The notes under the pieces are model-generated. The model made no database searches and was not told the DNA's origin. It saw only the letters and a list, made by a program, of their open reading frames with translations. A program made the position numbers and the translations under genes. DNA of 64,000 bases from NCBI GenBank assembly GCA_017646805.1, contig JAGCLW010000004.1:1-64000 (forward strand). Direction: 5' to 3'. Below, piece after piece: positions 1 to 8,266 of this stretch (the stretch's first letter is position 1; each line of letters begins with the position of its first letter). The stretch is from Paludibacteraceae bacterium (GTDB taxonomy: Bacteria; Bacteroidota; Bacteroidia; Bacteroidales; Paludibacteraceae).

Positions 1-2
1 GA

Positions 3-119
3 GACTATTTAAATACAAATGGAATCATTGCTACTATTCGAAAATCTCGTGGCGAAGACATTGATGCCGCATGTGGCATGCTTTCAACAAAAATAAAAAA
101 AGAAAATTCTCTATCTTAA
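3..119 (+). CDS. rlmN: 23S rRNA (adenine-2503-C2)-methyltransferase, C-terminal fragment
   Basis: The window opens inside a gene whose last 38 codons are readable in frame 3 and end at TAA 117-119. The residues include ATIRKSRGEDIDAACGML, which is the characteristic tail of RlmN, the radical-SAM enzyme that methylates A2503 of 23S rRNA and A37 of some tRNAs. The radical-SAM cysteine cluster lies upstream of the window. The next gene starts only 16 bp downstream, so they are probably co-transcribed. The call rests on the C-terminal motif alone. Confidence 0.85.
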   Translation, partial: DYLNTNGIIATIRKSRGEDIDAACGMLSTKIKKENSLS

Positions 120-135
120 AAAATTTTTATCAACT

Positions 136-1158
136 ATGAAACCAAATAAAATTTTTCTTCCCCTAATTCTATTTTTCTTTCTATTCACTTCTTGTGAGAA
201 AGGAGGAAAAATACTAACAAGTATTACAGGAAGTGCTTATGAAATCCTCGTCGTAATGCCTAAAAAGTATTGGAAAACGGATAGTGGAACAGCCCTTTTT
301 TCTTTACTTAGCAAAGACATGATCGGAATGCCACAAGCCGAACCAACACTAAGTATTTCAAAATGTTCTCCGGAAGAATTTAACAGCTTGCTAAAACCAA
401 CTCGCAACATCATCATCGTAGACATTGACAGCACACAATACACTCAAGCAAAAATAATGTTGATCAAAGACAAATGGTCATCACCACAATCAATCGCTCG
501 AATTACGGCTCCAAATCAAGAATCATTTGTCGAACTCATCAAAAAACAAGGAGATGAAATCAACAATTATTTTGTACAAGCAGAAATCTCACGCACTACC
601 AATGTGATGAAAAACAATGTCAATAAAGAATTGATGAAAATCGTTTACGATCAATTCAATATCAGCATGCAAATTCCATCAAGCATCACCATGTACAAAC
701 AAGAAGAGAATGCTCTTTGGTTGTCTTCCGGAACTACCGATGTCAGACAAGATATTATCATCTATAGTTACCCCTACTATTCCGAAAAACAATTAGAACT
801 TGATTCTTTATTAAAAAAACGCGACGAAATAATTTGTCCTTTAATTCCCGGACCGGCAGAAGGTTCTTGCATGGGAACCGAACGCATTTATGACATTCCT
901 CAACTAAAAAAAATCTCTAAAAACGGACGCTATTGTGCCGAAATTCGTGGATTATGGAAAGTTTACGGAGACGCCATGATGGGAGGTCCTTTCATCAGTC
1001 ACACTGCAATTGACGAAATTCATCAACGAATCATCACAATCGAAGGATGCATCTATGCCCCTCAACAAAAGAAAAGAACCGCAATCAGAACACTTGAAGC
1101 TGCGATTCTTACAGCACAACTACCTACAATGATGGAAGAAATAACCATTGACAACTAA
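136..1158 (+). CDS. DUF4837 family lipoprotein
   Basis: A 340-residue protein with a lipoprotein signal peptide: basic start, hydrophobic run, and lipobox FTSC with Cys20 as the probable lipidated residue. The remainder fits DUF4837, a Bacteroidetes-specific lipoprotein family of unknown function (features seen: AYEILVVMPKKYW near residue 34 and RGLWKVYGDAMMGGPFISH near residue 274). It sits between rlmN and a PdxA-like gene; I recall the same neighbourhood in Bacteroides relatives, which supports the family call. It probably faces the periplasm on the inner or outer membrane. Function unknown. Confidence 0.75.
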   Translation: MKPNKIFLPLILFFFLFTSCEKGGKILTSITGSAYEILVVMPKKYWKTDSGTALFSLLSKDMIGMPQAEPTLSISKCSPEEFNSLLKPTRNIIIVDIDSTQYTQAKIMLIKDKWSSPQSIARITAPNQESFVELIKKQGDEINNYFVQAEISRTTNVMKNNVNKELMKIVYDQFNISMQIPSSITMYKQEENALWLSSGTTDVRQDIIIYSYPYYSEKQLELDSLLKKRDEIICPLIPGPAEGSCMGTERIYDIPQLKKISKNGRYCAEIRGLWKVYGDAMMGGPFISHTAIDEIHQRIITIEGCIYAPQQKKRTAIRTLEAAILTAQLPTMMEEITIDN

Positions 1159-1169
1159 AAATTTTTTTT

Positions 1170-2069
1170 ATGATAATAGCCATATTACAAGGAAAAGAAA
1201 AAAACGAAATGGATTATCTGAAAATGGTAAAATCCATTTACGACACCTCCGTAATCGAACACCATACCGTAGTCATTTACGGAAATAAAAAACAAGCAAT
1301 CGACGGACTCCGTGGTAGCGATATGCAAGATTTCAAATACAATTTTTGCAATTCAATCAATGATTTAAAAAGAAAAAAAATCAATATACTAAACTTTTCT
1401 ACCGAAGACGATTCGTCGATAAAAACAGCAATTGAAGATTACTTCAACAATAAAATTGACGTAGTTTTGTTTGGAATCGAAAAAAACACTACGGAAAATT
1501 CTGTAGAACATCACTACAAAGACAATCTTCGCGAAAAATTATTAAGCACCGAAAATTCCAATACCGAAATTATTGTAACAAACAACATTCGACTCCTCGA
1601 TCTAAGCAAAACAACCTTAGAACAAGAATTTCTTATTGACAAAATCAAACAATTCAAAAACATTCTTTGTGAAGATTTTGGCATTCAATACCCAAGAATC
1701 GCCATCATTGATACAACATCAAAAACATTAGAGATAAGCAAAAAAATGATAGAAGATCACATCTGTTGCGTTTGCGAATCAAATCTATCTACATTTTTAA
1801 ACGAACAAAAGCATCAACACTTTGATGCAATCATCACACTACAACAAGGAAGCAAAAAAACAATACTACAATCCATCTGCAACCAATGGATAGAATACAC
1901 TCTTGTCGATAACAAACTCATTTTAAACAGCCGACAAAACAATTCAAATCAAGACAATTCGGCAGAAGACAACCAATATAATTTTCGACAAACTCTATTC
2001 TTAGCCGCAGACAATTACAAACGAAGAGAAAACGAAAAACTTTTACATTCCAACAAAATGACATTTTGA
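1170..2069 (+). CDS. degenerate PdxA-like protein (4-hydroxythreonine-4-phosphate dehydrogenase fold, probably inactive)
   Basis: A 299-residue protein starting 11 bp after the DUF4837 gene. Three segments line up in order with Bacteroidetes PdxA: CEDFGIQYPRIAII (167-180, cf. the 'DFGIxxPRIAVL' strand), FDAIITLQQGSK (218-229, at the place of 'FDGxLAMYHDQG') and NFRQTLFLAADNYKRR (271-286, cf. 'SFRQAxxxxxDIYRNR'). The PdxA signature elements are gone: the NPHAG loop, the HDQG metal/substrate motif and the 'FPGHTE' segment. PdxA oxidises 4-phosphohydroxy-L-threonine in vitamin B6 synthesis using NAD and a divalent metal; this protein lacks the visible metal ligands, so it should not catalyse that reaction. 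The frame is fully open, so it is either a pseudoenzyme or a gene in slow decay. Family call is inference from remembered family sequence. Confidence 0.6.
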   Translation: MIIAILQGKEKNEMDYLKMVKSIYDTSVIEHHTVVIYGNKKQAIDGLRGSDMQDFKYNFCNSINDLKRKKINILNFSTEDDSSIKTAIEDYFNNKIDVVLFGIEKNTTENSVEHHYKDNLREKLLSTENSNTEIIVTNNIRLLDLSKTTLEQEFLIDKIKQFKNILCEDFGIQYPRIAIIDTTSKTLEISKKMIEDHICCVCESNLSTFLNEQKHQHFDAIITLQQGSKKTILQSICNQWIEYTLVDNKLILNSRQNNSNQDNSAEDNQYNFRQTLFLAADNYKRRENEKLLHSNKMTF

Positions 2070-2103
2070 ATTTATTAAAAATTGTTAGAAAAAATCGTTT
2101 TTC

Positions 2104-2134
2104 TTGTAACTTTCAGAAAAAAAATATATATTTG
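2104..2134 (+). promoter_or_regulatory. Bacteroidetes-type promoter of uxaB
   Basis: TTG at 2104-2106 (-33) and TATATTTG at 2127-2134 (-7, consensus TAnnTTTG) separated by 20 bp. It leaves a leader of about 65 nt before the uxaB ATG. No operator was recognised. Confidence 0.7.
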
Positions 2135-2205
2135 TCATCGGTTTAAATCAAACCTTTAGACGAAAAAAATTATCAAACAATAAAATAATTATTAAATCTA
2201 ATAAC

Positions 2206-3663
2206 ATGAAAGAATTAAACAAAAGAACTGCCCCAAAAGCAGTTGCTCCTGAAAAAGTTATTCAATTCGGTGAAGGAAACTTTCTTCGTGCTTTTGTAGA
2301 TTGGATTATCTACAATATGAATCAAAAAACAGATTTCAATGGTAGTGTAGTCGCTGTACAACCTATTGAAAAAGGTATGGTTGAATGGTTAAACGGTCAA
2401 GATTGCATGTATCACGTTAACCTTCAAGGACTTGAAAAAGGACAACCTGTAAACGACATCACTCGTATTGACGTTATCAGCAGAGCACTTAATCCTTACT
2501 CTCAAAACCAAGCTTTCATGGCTTTGGCAGACCAACCAGAAATCCGTTTTGTAATCAGTAACACAACAGAAGCGGGTATTGCTTTTGACGACACTTGTAA
2601 ATTAGAAGACGCTCCTGCATCTTCTTATCCTGGAAAATTAACTCAATTACTCTATCGTCGATACAAAACATTCAATGGAGACAAATCTAAGGGATTAATC
2701 ATTTTCCCTTGCGAATTGATTTTCTTGAACGGACATCACCTTGAAGATTGTATCAACAAATACATCGAACTATGGAATCTTGGTGCAGATTTCAAAAAAT
2801 GGTTTGACGAAGCTTGTACAGTTTGTGCAACACTTGTAGACCGTATTGTTCCTGGATTCCCACGCAACGAAATTAACGAAATTCGCGAAAAAATCGGATA
2901 CCGAGACGATCTTGTTGTTCAAGCAGAAATTTTCCACCTTTGGGTAATTGAAGTAAAAGACGCTGAACGTCGTGCTCAAATCGCAGCAGAATTCCCTGCA
3001 GAAAAAGCAGGACTTCAAGTAAAATTCGTTGAAAGCGAAGCTCCTTACCATGAAAGAAAAGTAACTCTTCTCAACGGTCCTCACACAGTATTAAGCCCTG
3101 TAACATACCTTAGTGGTGTAAATATCGTGCGTGACGCATGTCATCACCCAGTACTTGGAAAATACATCGAAAAAGTACAATACGAAGAATTAATGGAAAC
3201 ATTAAATCTACCAAAAGACGAATTGATGCAATTTGCAGCAGACGTGGTAGAACGTTTCAAAAACCCATTCGTAGATCACCAAGTGACATCTATCATGCTT
3301 AACTCATTCCCTAAATATGAGACACGTGATCTTCCTGGAGTTAAAGAATTCTTAAAACGCAAAGGAGAACTTCCTAAAGGATTAGTATTTGGACTTGCAG
3401 CAATCATCACATACTACAAAGGAGGCGTACGTGAAGATGGAGCTCCAATCCAACCAAACGACGATCAAAAAATCATGGACAAATTAACAGAACTTTGGGC
3501 TACCGGAGATACTCAAAAAGTTGCAGAAGGAGTTCTTGCATTTGATTACGTTTGGAAAGAAGACTTGAACAAAACTGTACCTGGAATGACTGCCATGGTA
3601 AAAGAATATCTTGATCTTATCCAAGAAAAAGGAATGTTGGAAGCAGTAAAAACAATCCTTTAA
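2206..3663 (+). CDS. uxaB: tagaturonate reductase (altronate oxidoreductase)
   Basis: A 485-residue polyol/hexuronate dehydrogenase. The N-terminal dinucleotide-binding segment IQFGEGNFLRAF is at 19-30; the conserved active-site block KVTLLNGPHTVLSP is at 285-298. UxaB reduces D-tagaturonate to D-altronate with NADH in the galacturonate branch of hexuronate catabolism, in the cytoplasm. The next gene is altronate dehydratase, the following step, which strengthens UxaB over the related mannitol or fructuronate enzymes (UxuB, MtlD). It has its own promoter at 2104-2134 and terminator at 3681-3712, so it is transcribed separately from uxaA. Length is normal for the family; ATG start. Confidence 0.93.
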   Translation: MKELNKRTAPKAVAPEKVIQFGEGNFLRAFVDWIIYNMNQKTDFNGSVVAVQPIEKGMVEWLNGQDCMYHVNLQGLEKGQPVNDITRIDVISRALNPYSQNQAFMALADQPEIRFVISNTTEAGIAFDDTCKLEDAPASSYPGKLTQLLYRRYKTFNGDKSKGLIIFPCELIFLNGHHLEDCINKYIELWNLGADFKKWFDEACTVCATLVDRIVPGFPRNEINEIREKIGYRDDLVVQAEIFHLWVIEVKDAERRAQIAAEFPAEKAGLQVKFVESEAPYHERKVTLLNGPHTVLSPVTYLSGVNIVRDACHHPVLGKYIEKVQYEELMETLNLPKDELMQFAADVVERFKNPFVDHQVTSIMLNSFPKYETRDLPGVKEFLKRKGELPKGLVFGLAAIITYYKGGVREDGAPIQPNDDQKIMDKLTELWATGDTQKVAEGVLAFDYVWKEDLNKTVPGMTAMVKEYLDLIQEKGMLEAVKTIL

Positions 3664-3680
3664 TAATAAAAAAATAAACA

Positions 3681-3712
3681 AAAAAAGCAGAGAAAAATCT
3701 CTGCTTTTTTTT
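3681..3712 (+). terminator. intrinsic terminator of uxaB
   Basis: Stem GCAGAGA (3687-3693) / TCTCTGC (3698-3704) with an AAAA loop, flanked by an A-run and followed by a T-run. Confidence 0.85.
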
Positions 3713-3759
3713 ATTTGATACAAACGAAAAAAAAATTAAAAAAAAATAAAATATTTATG

Positions 3760-3767
3760 TATCTTTG
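3760..3767 (+). promoter_or_regulatory. -7 promoter element of uxaA
   Basis: TATCTTTG matches TAnnTTTG, 65 bp before the uxaA ATG. No good -33 TTG is visible at 19-21 bp upstream, so the element may need an activator. Confidence 0.55.
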
Positions 3768-3832
3768 CAAAGATAGTTAATCGTATTTTTTCAAAAAAAA
3801 TATAAATATCAATCAATTTTATTTATTATACT

Positions 3833-5323
3833 ATGACAAATTACTTAAAAATTAATCCGGCAGACAACGTTGCAGTAGCAATCGTAACTCTTGCTAAAGG
3901 AACAAAAGTAACCATTGACGGAATTGAAATTACACTTCAAGATGAAATTGGTGCAGGACATAAATTTGCACTCAAAGATCTTGCAGCAAAAGAAAATGTA
4001 ATTAAATACGGTTACCCAATCGGACATGCAAAAACAGATCTTAAACAAGGAGCTTTGGTAAACGATTCAAACGTAAAAACAAACCTTGAAGGTCTTCTTG
4101 ATTATGAATACAATCCTATCAAAGTTGACTTAAATATTCCTAATCGAAATCTTACATTCAAAGGTTACAAACGTAAAAATGGCGATGTAGGTATTCGAAA
4201 TGAAATCTGGATTGTACCTACTGTAGGTTGTGTAAACGGAATCGCAGATACAATCATTCGTGAATTTAAGAAAACTCTAAATGGCGAAATGAAAGTTGAT
4301 GCTATTGAAGCATTCAAACACAACTACGGATGTTCTCAACTTGGAGACGACCACGAAGCCACAAAAATGATTCTTCGTAACATCGTAAAACACCCTAACG
4401 CGGGAGGTGTGCTTGTGCTTGGTCTCGGTTGCGAAAACAATCAACCTGATGTGTTCAAAGAATTTCTCGGAGAATACGACACAGATCGTGTAAAATTCAT
4501 TGTTTCTCAACAAGTAAACGATGAAATCGCAGACGGAGTTGCCGTTCTTAAGGATTTGTACGAAAAAGCAAGCAAAGATGTCCGTACAGAATTGCCTATC
4601 AGCGAATTAAAAATTGGTTTGAAATGTGGTGGTTCTGATGGATTCTCTGGTATAACCGCAAATCCGTTGCTTGGAGTATTCTCTGACTTTATGGTGGCTC
4701 AAGGAGCAACTACAGTACTAACAGAAGTTCCTGAAATGTTTGGTGCAGAAACAATCCTCATGAATCGTTGCGAATCTGTTGATTTGTTCAACAAAACAGT
4801 ACACTTAATCAACGATTTCAAACAATACTTCCTTTCTCATGGAGAACCTGTAGGAGAAAATCCTTCTCCAGGAAACAAAGCCGGAGGAATTTCAACTTTG
4901 GAAGAAAAAGCTTTGGGTTGTACGCAAAAATGCGGTAAAGCTTATGTCAAAGATGTATTAATGTATGGAGATTGCATCAAAACAAAAGGTCTTAACCTTT
5001 TGTCAGCTCCAGGAAACGACCTCGTTGCTGCAACAGCTTTAGGTGCAGCAGGTTGTCAAATGGTTCTTTTCACCACCGGACGTGGAACACCATTCGGAAG
5101 TTTCGTTCCAACAATGAAAGTATCTACAAACACTCCACTTTTTGAAAAGAAACCTCAATGGATCGACTTTAATGCCGGAAGCCTTCTTCAAGGAAAATCA
5201 ATGGAAGACCTTTGCGAAGAATTTATCCAATACGTAATAAAAGTTGCCAACGGAGAATTTGTAAATCACGAAAAGAAAGAAGCAAGAGAAATTGCAATCT
5301 TCAAACGTGGTGTCACTCTTTAA
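3833..5323 (+). CDS. uxaA: altronate dehydratase, full-length
   Basis: A 496-residue UxaA/GarD-family dehydratase. The N-terminal ~100 residues form the small SAF-like domain; the large catalytic part follows, with conserved blocks GLGCENNQ (about 200), GLKCGGSDGFSGITANP (about 264-280), GCTQKCGKA (about 363) and TTGRGTPFGSF (about 415). The enzyme removes water from D-altronate to give 2-keto-3-deoxygluconate and needs iron. It follows uxaB, so together they turn tagaturonate into KDG. No uxaC isomerase, kdgK or transporter lies in the window. Both domains are present in one chain, as in E. coli. Confidence 0.93.
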   Translation: MTNYLKINPADNVAVAIVTLAKGTKVTIDGIEITLQDEIGAGHKFALKDLAAKENVIKYGYPIGHAKTDLKQGALVNDSNVKTNLEGLLDYEYNPIKVDLNIPNRNLTFKGYKRKNGDVGIRNEIWIVPTVGCVNGIADTIIREFKKTLNGEMKVDAIEAFKHNYGCSQLGDDHEATKMILRNIVKHPNAGGVLVLGLGCENNQPDVFKEFLGEYDTDRVKFIVSQQVNDEIADGVAVLKDLYEKASKDVRTELPISELKIGLKCGGSDGFSGITANPLLGVFSDFMVAQGATTVLTEVPEMFGAETILMNRCESVDLFNKTVHLINDFKQYFLSHGEPVGENPSPGNKAGGISTLEEKALGCTQKCGKAYVKDVLMYGDCIKTKGLNLLSAPGNDLVAATALGAAGCQMVLFTTGRGTPFGSFVPTMKVSTNTPLFEKKPQWIDFNAGSLLQGKSMEDLCEEFIQYVIKVANGEFVNHEKKEAREIAIFKRGVTL

Positions 5324-5330
5324 TAACAAA

Positions 5331-5363
5331 AAAAAGGTCAAGAAAATTCTTGACCTTTTTTTT
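5331..5363 (+). terminator. intrinsic terminator of uxaA
   Basis: Stem AAGGTCAAGAA / TTCTTGACCTT with a two-base loop, followed by eight T. Confidence 0.85.
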
Positions 5364-5390
5364 AAACATTAAAATAAAACGATAAAACCT

Positions 5391-6170
5391 ATGAAAAATT
5401 TTTATTTAAACACATTGATTATTCTATCTTTATTAGGAATAACCTCTTGTAAAAACACGGCAGAAGAATTTGAAAATCCTTTTGCTGTGGAAACGGTCAA
5501 AGATTGCGAAGGCAATATTTATCCCGTTGTTAAAATCGGAGAACAATATTGGATGGCAGAAAACATGAAAGCAACTAAATATGACTCCGAAAGTGAACGT
5601 GCAGGAGAAACAATTCCTCAATTTTCTGAAAAAACCTATCTTCCCTTTTATCTTTCGGTAGACACAACGACTTCTGAATACGTTGATTTTCTGACAGAAA
5701 AAGAAATGAAAAAAATGGGACTTTTATACAATTGGGCTGCGGCTGTTGGAGCAACAAACGAAGAAGCCGAAAATCTGACTGATTTTATAGAACAACGACA
5801 AGGTATTTGCCCAAATGGATTTCATATCCCGACAAAAGAAGAATGGGAACAACTTGATGCTTTTATTGCTCAAGATGGAAAAAATGTAGGGACAGCTCTA
5901 CGAACAATTGAAGGTTGGGACGAAGAACCGGTAGGATTTTTTCGGGGGACAAACGATTACGGTTTTGATGCTGTACCGGCAGCTTACTCCGATGCCGGAG
6001 AAAACGTATTTGTTGGTTACGAAGCGTTTTTTTGGAGTTCTACGTCAAACAAAGAAGACAAATCCATCGCCTACAATCGTGGTCTGATTTGCAACGAAAA
6101 CACGCTTTATCTCAACGATTATCATAAATATGCCGCAGAAAGCGTTCGTTGTATAAAAAACAACCCTTAA
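5391..6170 (+). CDS. FISUMP-domain lipoprotein
   Basis: A 259-residue lipoprotein: signal peptide with lipobox ITSC (Cys20). The rest is a Fibrobacter succinogenes major paralogous domain: an early DCEGNIYPVVKIGEQYWMAENM block (about 40-60), GLLYNWAAAVG (about 107), CPNGFHIPTKEEWEQL (about 140), GFDAVPAAY (about 193), FWSSTS (about 217) and terminal SVRCIKNN. This family has a formylglycine-generating-enzyme-like (C-type-lectin-like) look and no known activity. It is a single-gene unit between the uxa genes and an oppositely oriented operon. The EQYWMAENM subtype differs from the 'DLGLPSGLKWAT' subtype at the right end of the window. Confidence 0.85.
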   Translation: MKNFYLNTLIILSLLGITSCKNTAEEFENPFAVETVKDCEGNIYPVVKIGEQYWMAENMKATKYDSESERAGETIPQFSEKTYLPFYLSVDTTTSEYVDFLTEKEMKKMGLLYNWAAAVGATNEEAENLTDFIEQRQGICPNGFHIPTKEEWEQLDAFIAQDGKNVGTALRTIEGWDEEPVGFFRGTNDYGFDAVPAAYSDAGENVFVGYEAFFWSSTSNKEDKSIAYNRGLICNENTLYLNDYHKYAAESVRCIKNNP

Positions 6171-6180
6171 AAAAGAGAAC

Positions 6181-6220
6181 AAAAAAACTCCCTGAAAATA
6201 ATTTTCAGGGAGTTTTTTTT
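6181..6220. terminator. bidirectional terminator between convergent units
   Basis: Long stem ACTCCCTGAAAAT / ATTTTCAGGGAGT (6187-6212) with A-run on one side and T-run on the other. It can end the plus-strand FISUMP gene and the minus-strand operon that stops at 6237. Confidence 0.85.
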
Positions 6221-6236
6221 ATTTAAAACACATCAC

Positions 6237-6443
6237 TTAAGAATTTTCCCATTCATCATCATCCTTTTTCTCTTCTTCATCTGCCTTTGCTCTACTAATT
6301 AAAAATAATCCTAAAACAAGGTCCATAATTATTCCAGAAATTATATGTGAAGGAATATCTTGCCCATTAATTATCCCAATAAATAATGCAATAATACCTA
6401 CAATAGCTAATACTAAAAATACTATTCCACAACCGTATTTCAT
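6237..6443 (-). CDS. small membrane protein with acidic/basic tail
   Basis: A 68-residue protein with two likely membrane helices (about 5-25 and 33-50) and a charged tail rich in E, K and D (DEEEKKDDDE). I do not recognise a family. It is the last gene of the operon running leftward from 8560, 6 bp after the previous stop. Its 5' junction is an exact copy of the junction after the gene at 7035-7229 (30 bp repeat at 6438-6467 and 7023-7052). Confidence 0.55.
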   Translation of the reverse strand: MKYGCGIVFLVLAIVGIIALFIGIINGQDIPSHIISGIIMDLVLGLFLISRAKADEEEKKDDDEWENS

Positions 6444-6449
6444 AATCTT

Positions 6450-7028
6450 TTAATTTTCTTCTTTAAAATCAATTTTGCGAATAAAAATTTTAATCATTAC
6501 AACTACTACTAAAAACAATCCTAATCCTAATACTAATGGTAATACTTTTTCTTTAAATTCCTCCTCTTTCAGGCTTTCTACAGCGTCTTGATAAGCCCCT
6601 TCAGAAGGTAAAAAGCCAGTGTATTTACCGTATTTTTCATAAATAGGGTCACCCTGTGCTGCAGCTCTTTCTGCAGCTCTTTCAGCATTCCTTTGGTCCA
6701 TTATGGCTTTATTACGATCTCGATGAATTACACCCAGTACAGCCATTTGTTTTGGAGTGTATCTATTATTAGCTATATCGTCTACTAAGTAAATATATGC
6801 AAGCTCTGGGTCACGTTCAAATAATTCTTTACGTCTCTGTAATTCTTCTTCAGAGACATTACTAGGTTTTAAAAACTCTTCTAAATTTTCTATATTATAA
6901 TATTCTATCAAATCTTCTAAATCTTCCATATTATAATCCACATTATAATAATCTGTCTCTGCCCATAAAACTTGAGGAATAAATAAAGAGAAAAAAGTAA
7001 TTCCAATAAAAAATAAAATCTTTTTCAT
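6450..7028 (-). CDS. secreted single-pass membrane protein of unknown function
   Basis: A 192-residue protein: signal peptide (cleavage probably near residue 22, after LWA), an acidic Asp/Tyr/Glu-rich stretch (25-60), a charged helical region containing RNAERAAERAAAQG (about 113-126), then a C-terminal membrane helix (about 160-183) and a short KEEN tail. The topology predicts a periplasmic domain anchored by its C-terminus. No family recognised. It lies 6 bp from each neighbour in the operon. Confidence 0.6.
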   Translation of the reverse strand: MKKILFFIGITFFSLFIPQVLWAETDYYNVDYNMEDLEDLIEYYNIENLEEFLKPSNVSEEELQRRKELFERDPELAYIYLVDDIANNRYTPKQMAVLGVIHRDRNKAIMDQRNAERAAERAAAQGDPIYEKYGKYTGFLPSEGAYQDAVESLKEEEFKEKVLPLVLGLGLFLVVVVMIKIFIRKIDFKEEN

Positions 7029-7034
7029 AATCTT

Positions 7035-7229
7035 TTAATTTTCTTCTTTAAATCGTTTATTATTTTTCTTTTTTGAACAAAGAGTTATTATCAATCCGAT
7101 AAGTGGACTCAAAAAAAAACTAAGTAAAAATCCCCACAAAAAACCAATTTTTCTTTTTTCCGCTAAGCCACCTATCAATAATGATAAGATCAAACAGATA
7201 CTTATTGTAAAGATTGTATAATCATTCAT
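7035..7229 (-). CDS. small two-helix membrane protein
   Basis: I place the start at the ATG of MNDYTIF (7229), giving 64 residues, because a longer frame to 7256 would run into the end of the previous gene. Two hydrophobic segments flank a basic turn (LLIGGLAEKRKIGFLWGF), and the second reads LSPLIGLIITL before a lysine-rich tail. This GlyX-rich pattern occurs in small membrane modules of unknown role. It ends in FKEEN, like its downstream neighbour. Confidence 0.5.
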   Translation of the reverse strand: MNDYTIFTISICLILSLLIGGLAEKRKIGFLWGFLLSFFLSPLIGLIITLCSKKKNNKRFKEEN

Positions 7230-7242
7230 AATTATAACTTTT

Positions 7243-7674
7243 TTAAAATTTAACATTCAATTCTTTTTCTGCTCTCACTTTTAATTCTTCCAATTTCTTA
7301 ATATTATTTTTATTTTTTGAAATTTCTTGAAATATCTCATTCGCAAGTGCATTTTTGTTTGAATCTATAAATCGATCCGGATGACATTTAACTTTCAACA
7401 TATCATACAATTCCTTAGAATTAAACGCACTATTAAGAATATTCGTAAAATCAACTTCTTTTCCTGAAATCTCTCTTTTTAAATTTCGTAATTTTTCAAA
7501 TTTTGAATTTCGTCGTTTAAACAACAACACAATAATTATCAAAATAAATTCAATCCCTGCAATTATGGTCCATCCATTACAAGTCCAGAAGTCATTCTTT
7601 TCCAAAACCAAATCTTTTCCAATCGGGTTCTTCATACAAACAAATTGTTTGTTTTCTGCAGAATCTTTATTCAT
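7243..7674 (-). CDS. membrane-anchored J-domain-like protein
   Basis: A 143-residue protein with one membrane helix (about 34-52) followed by a basic linker and a C-terminal segment KELYDMLKVKCHPDRF (about 87-102), then a helix ending IFQEISKNKNNIKKLEEL. The HPD tripeptide after an LY-x-LLKV helix is the core of a J domain, so this may recruit a DnaK-type Hsp70 at the membrane. The glycine/phenylalanine and zinc-finger parts of true DnaJ are absent. It is in the middle of a small-protein operon, 16 bp after the gene at 7691-8080. J-domain call is from the motif and could be coincidental, but the length and helical context fit. Confidence 0.55.
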   Translation of the reverse strand: MNKDSAENKQFVCMKNPIGKDLVLEKNDFWTCNGWTIIAGIEFILIIIVLLFKRRNSKFEKLRNLKREISGKEVDFTNILNSAFNSKELYDMLKVKCHPDRFIDSNKNALANEIFQEISKNKNNIKKLEELKVRAEKELNVKF

Positions 7675-7690
7675 ACTTATACATTTAAAA

Positions 7691-8080
7691 TTAAGACTCT
7701 AATTGTAAAAATGTTTTTAACTGCCATTTACAACCATAATTACCAACATCACAACACACTTCCAACGTGTCAAATCCCAAAACAACTAATTTTCGAATCA
7801 AAACCTCATCAGAAAGAATCACCTTCCCTATTGTAACAATCTCTTCTCTTGAAAGTTGTCTTCCCTTAAAAGTTTGTATTCTAAAACCTGAATTCAACCA
7901 ATGAGAAAACTGATGTTTATAATTTGAATCGCCTCGAGAAATTGAGGCCTTCAGCAATGTTGGCACCATAAGATTATAAAACGACGAGCGAGCGGATTCA
8001 TTAAATTGCCTTATCAATATCGAACGCTCATTTCGTTCTCTAAACCAATCTAAAATAGAATTCCAAGTATTTTCAAACAT
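7691..8080 (-). CDS. conserved hypothetical cytoplasmic protein
   Basis: A 129-residue soluble protein with no signal peptide or membrane helix. Features: helical start WNSILDWFRERNERSILIRQFNESARSSF (given here only as residues about 6-33: W-rich, R/E-rich), then APTLLKAS-like VPTLLKASISRGD (about 39-51), FSHWLNSGFRIQTFKGRQLS (about 58-77) and the tail CCDVGNYGCKWQLK (about 109-122). I recall similar proteins in other Bacteroidetes but no function. It is immediately upstream of the J-domain-like gene. Confidence 0.6.
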   Translation of the reverse strand: MFENTWNSILDWFRERNERSILIRQFNESARSSFYNLMVPTLLKASISRGDSNYKHQFSHWLNSGFRIQTFKGRQLSREEIVTIGKVILSDEVLIRKLVVLGFDTLEVCCDVGNYGCKWQLKTFLQLES

Positions 8081-8090
8081 ATTTTTTTAT

Positions 8091-8261
8091 TTAATTTTTA
8101 AAACAAACCATATATAATAAGGAAATAGCACCCAAAACACAGATATTAACACAGATACTAACAAAAACTCCTTGCCAGCCTGCTTGTCTTACAAGTCCAT
8201 ACACAAACGAAATAACCAAAAGTCCTAATACAAAAATTAGAATTTTAAAACCTTTTTTCAT
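8091..8261 (-). CDS. 56-residue small membrane protein
   Basis: A short frame not usually called: ATG at 8261-8259, TAA at 8093-8091. The translation starts MKKGFKILIFVLGLLVISF, then VYGLVRQAGWQGVF and a second hydrophobic stretch, ending LLYMVCFKN. Two membrane helices are likely. It fits exactly between its neighbours, 5 bp after the upstream stop and 10 bp before the downstream start, in the same spacing pattern as the rest of the operon, which is the main argument that it is real. Confidence 0.55.
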   Translation of the reverse strand: MKKGFKILIFVLGLLVISFVYGLVRQAGWQGVFVSICVNICVLGAISLLYMVCFKN

Positions 8262-8266
8262 AATTA

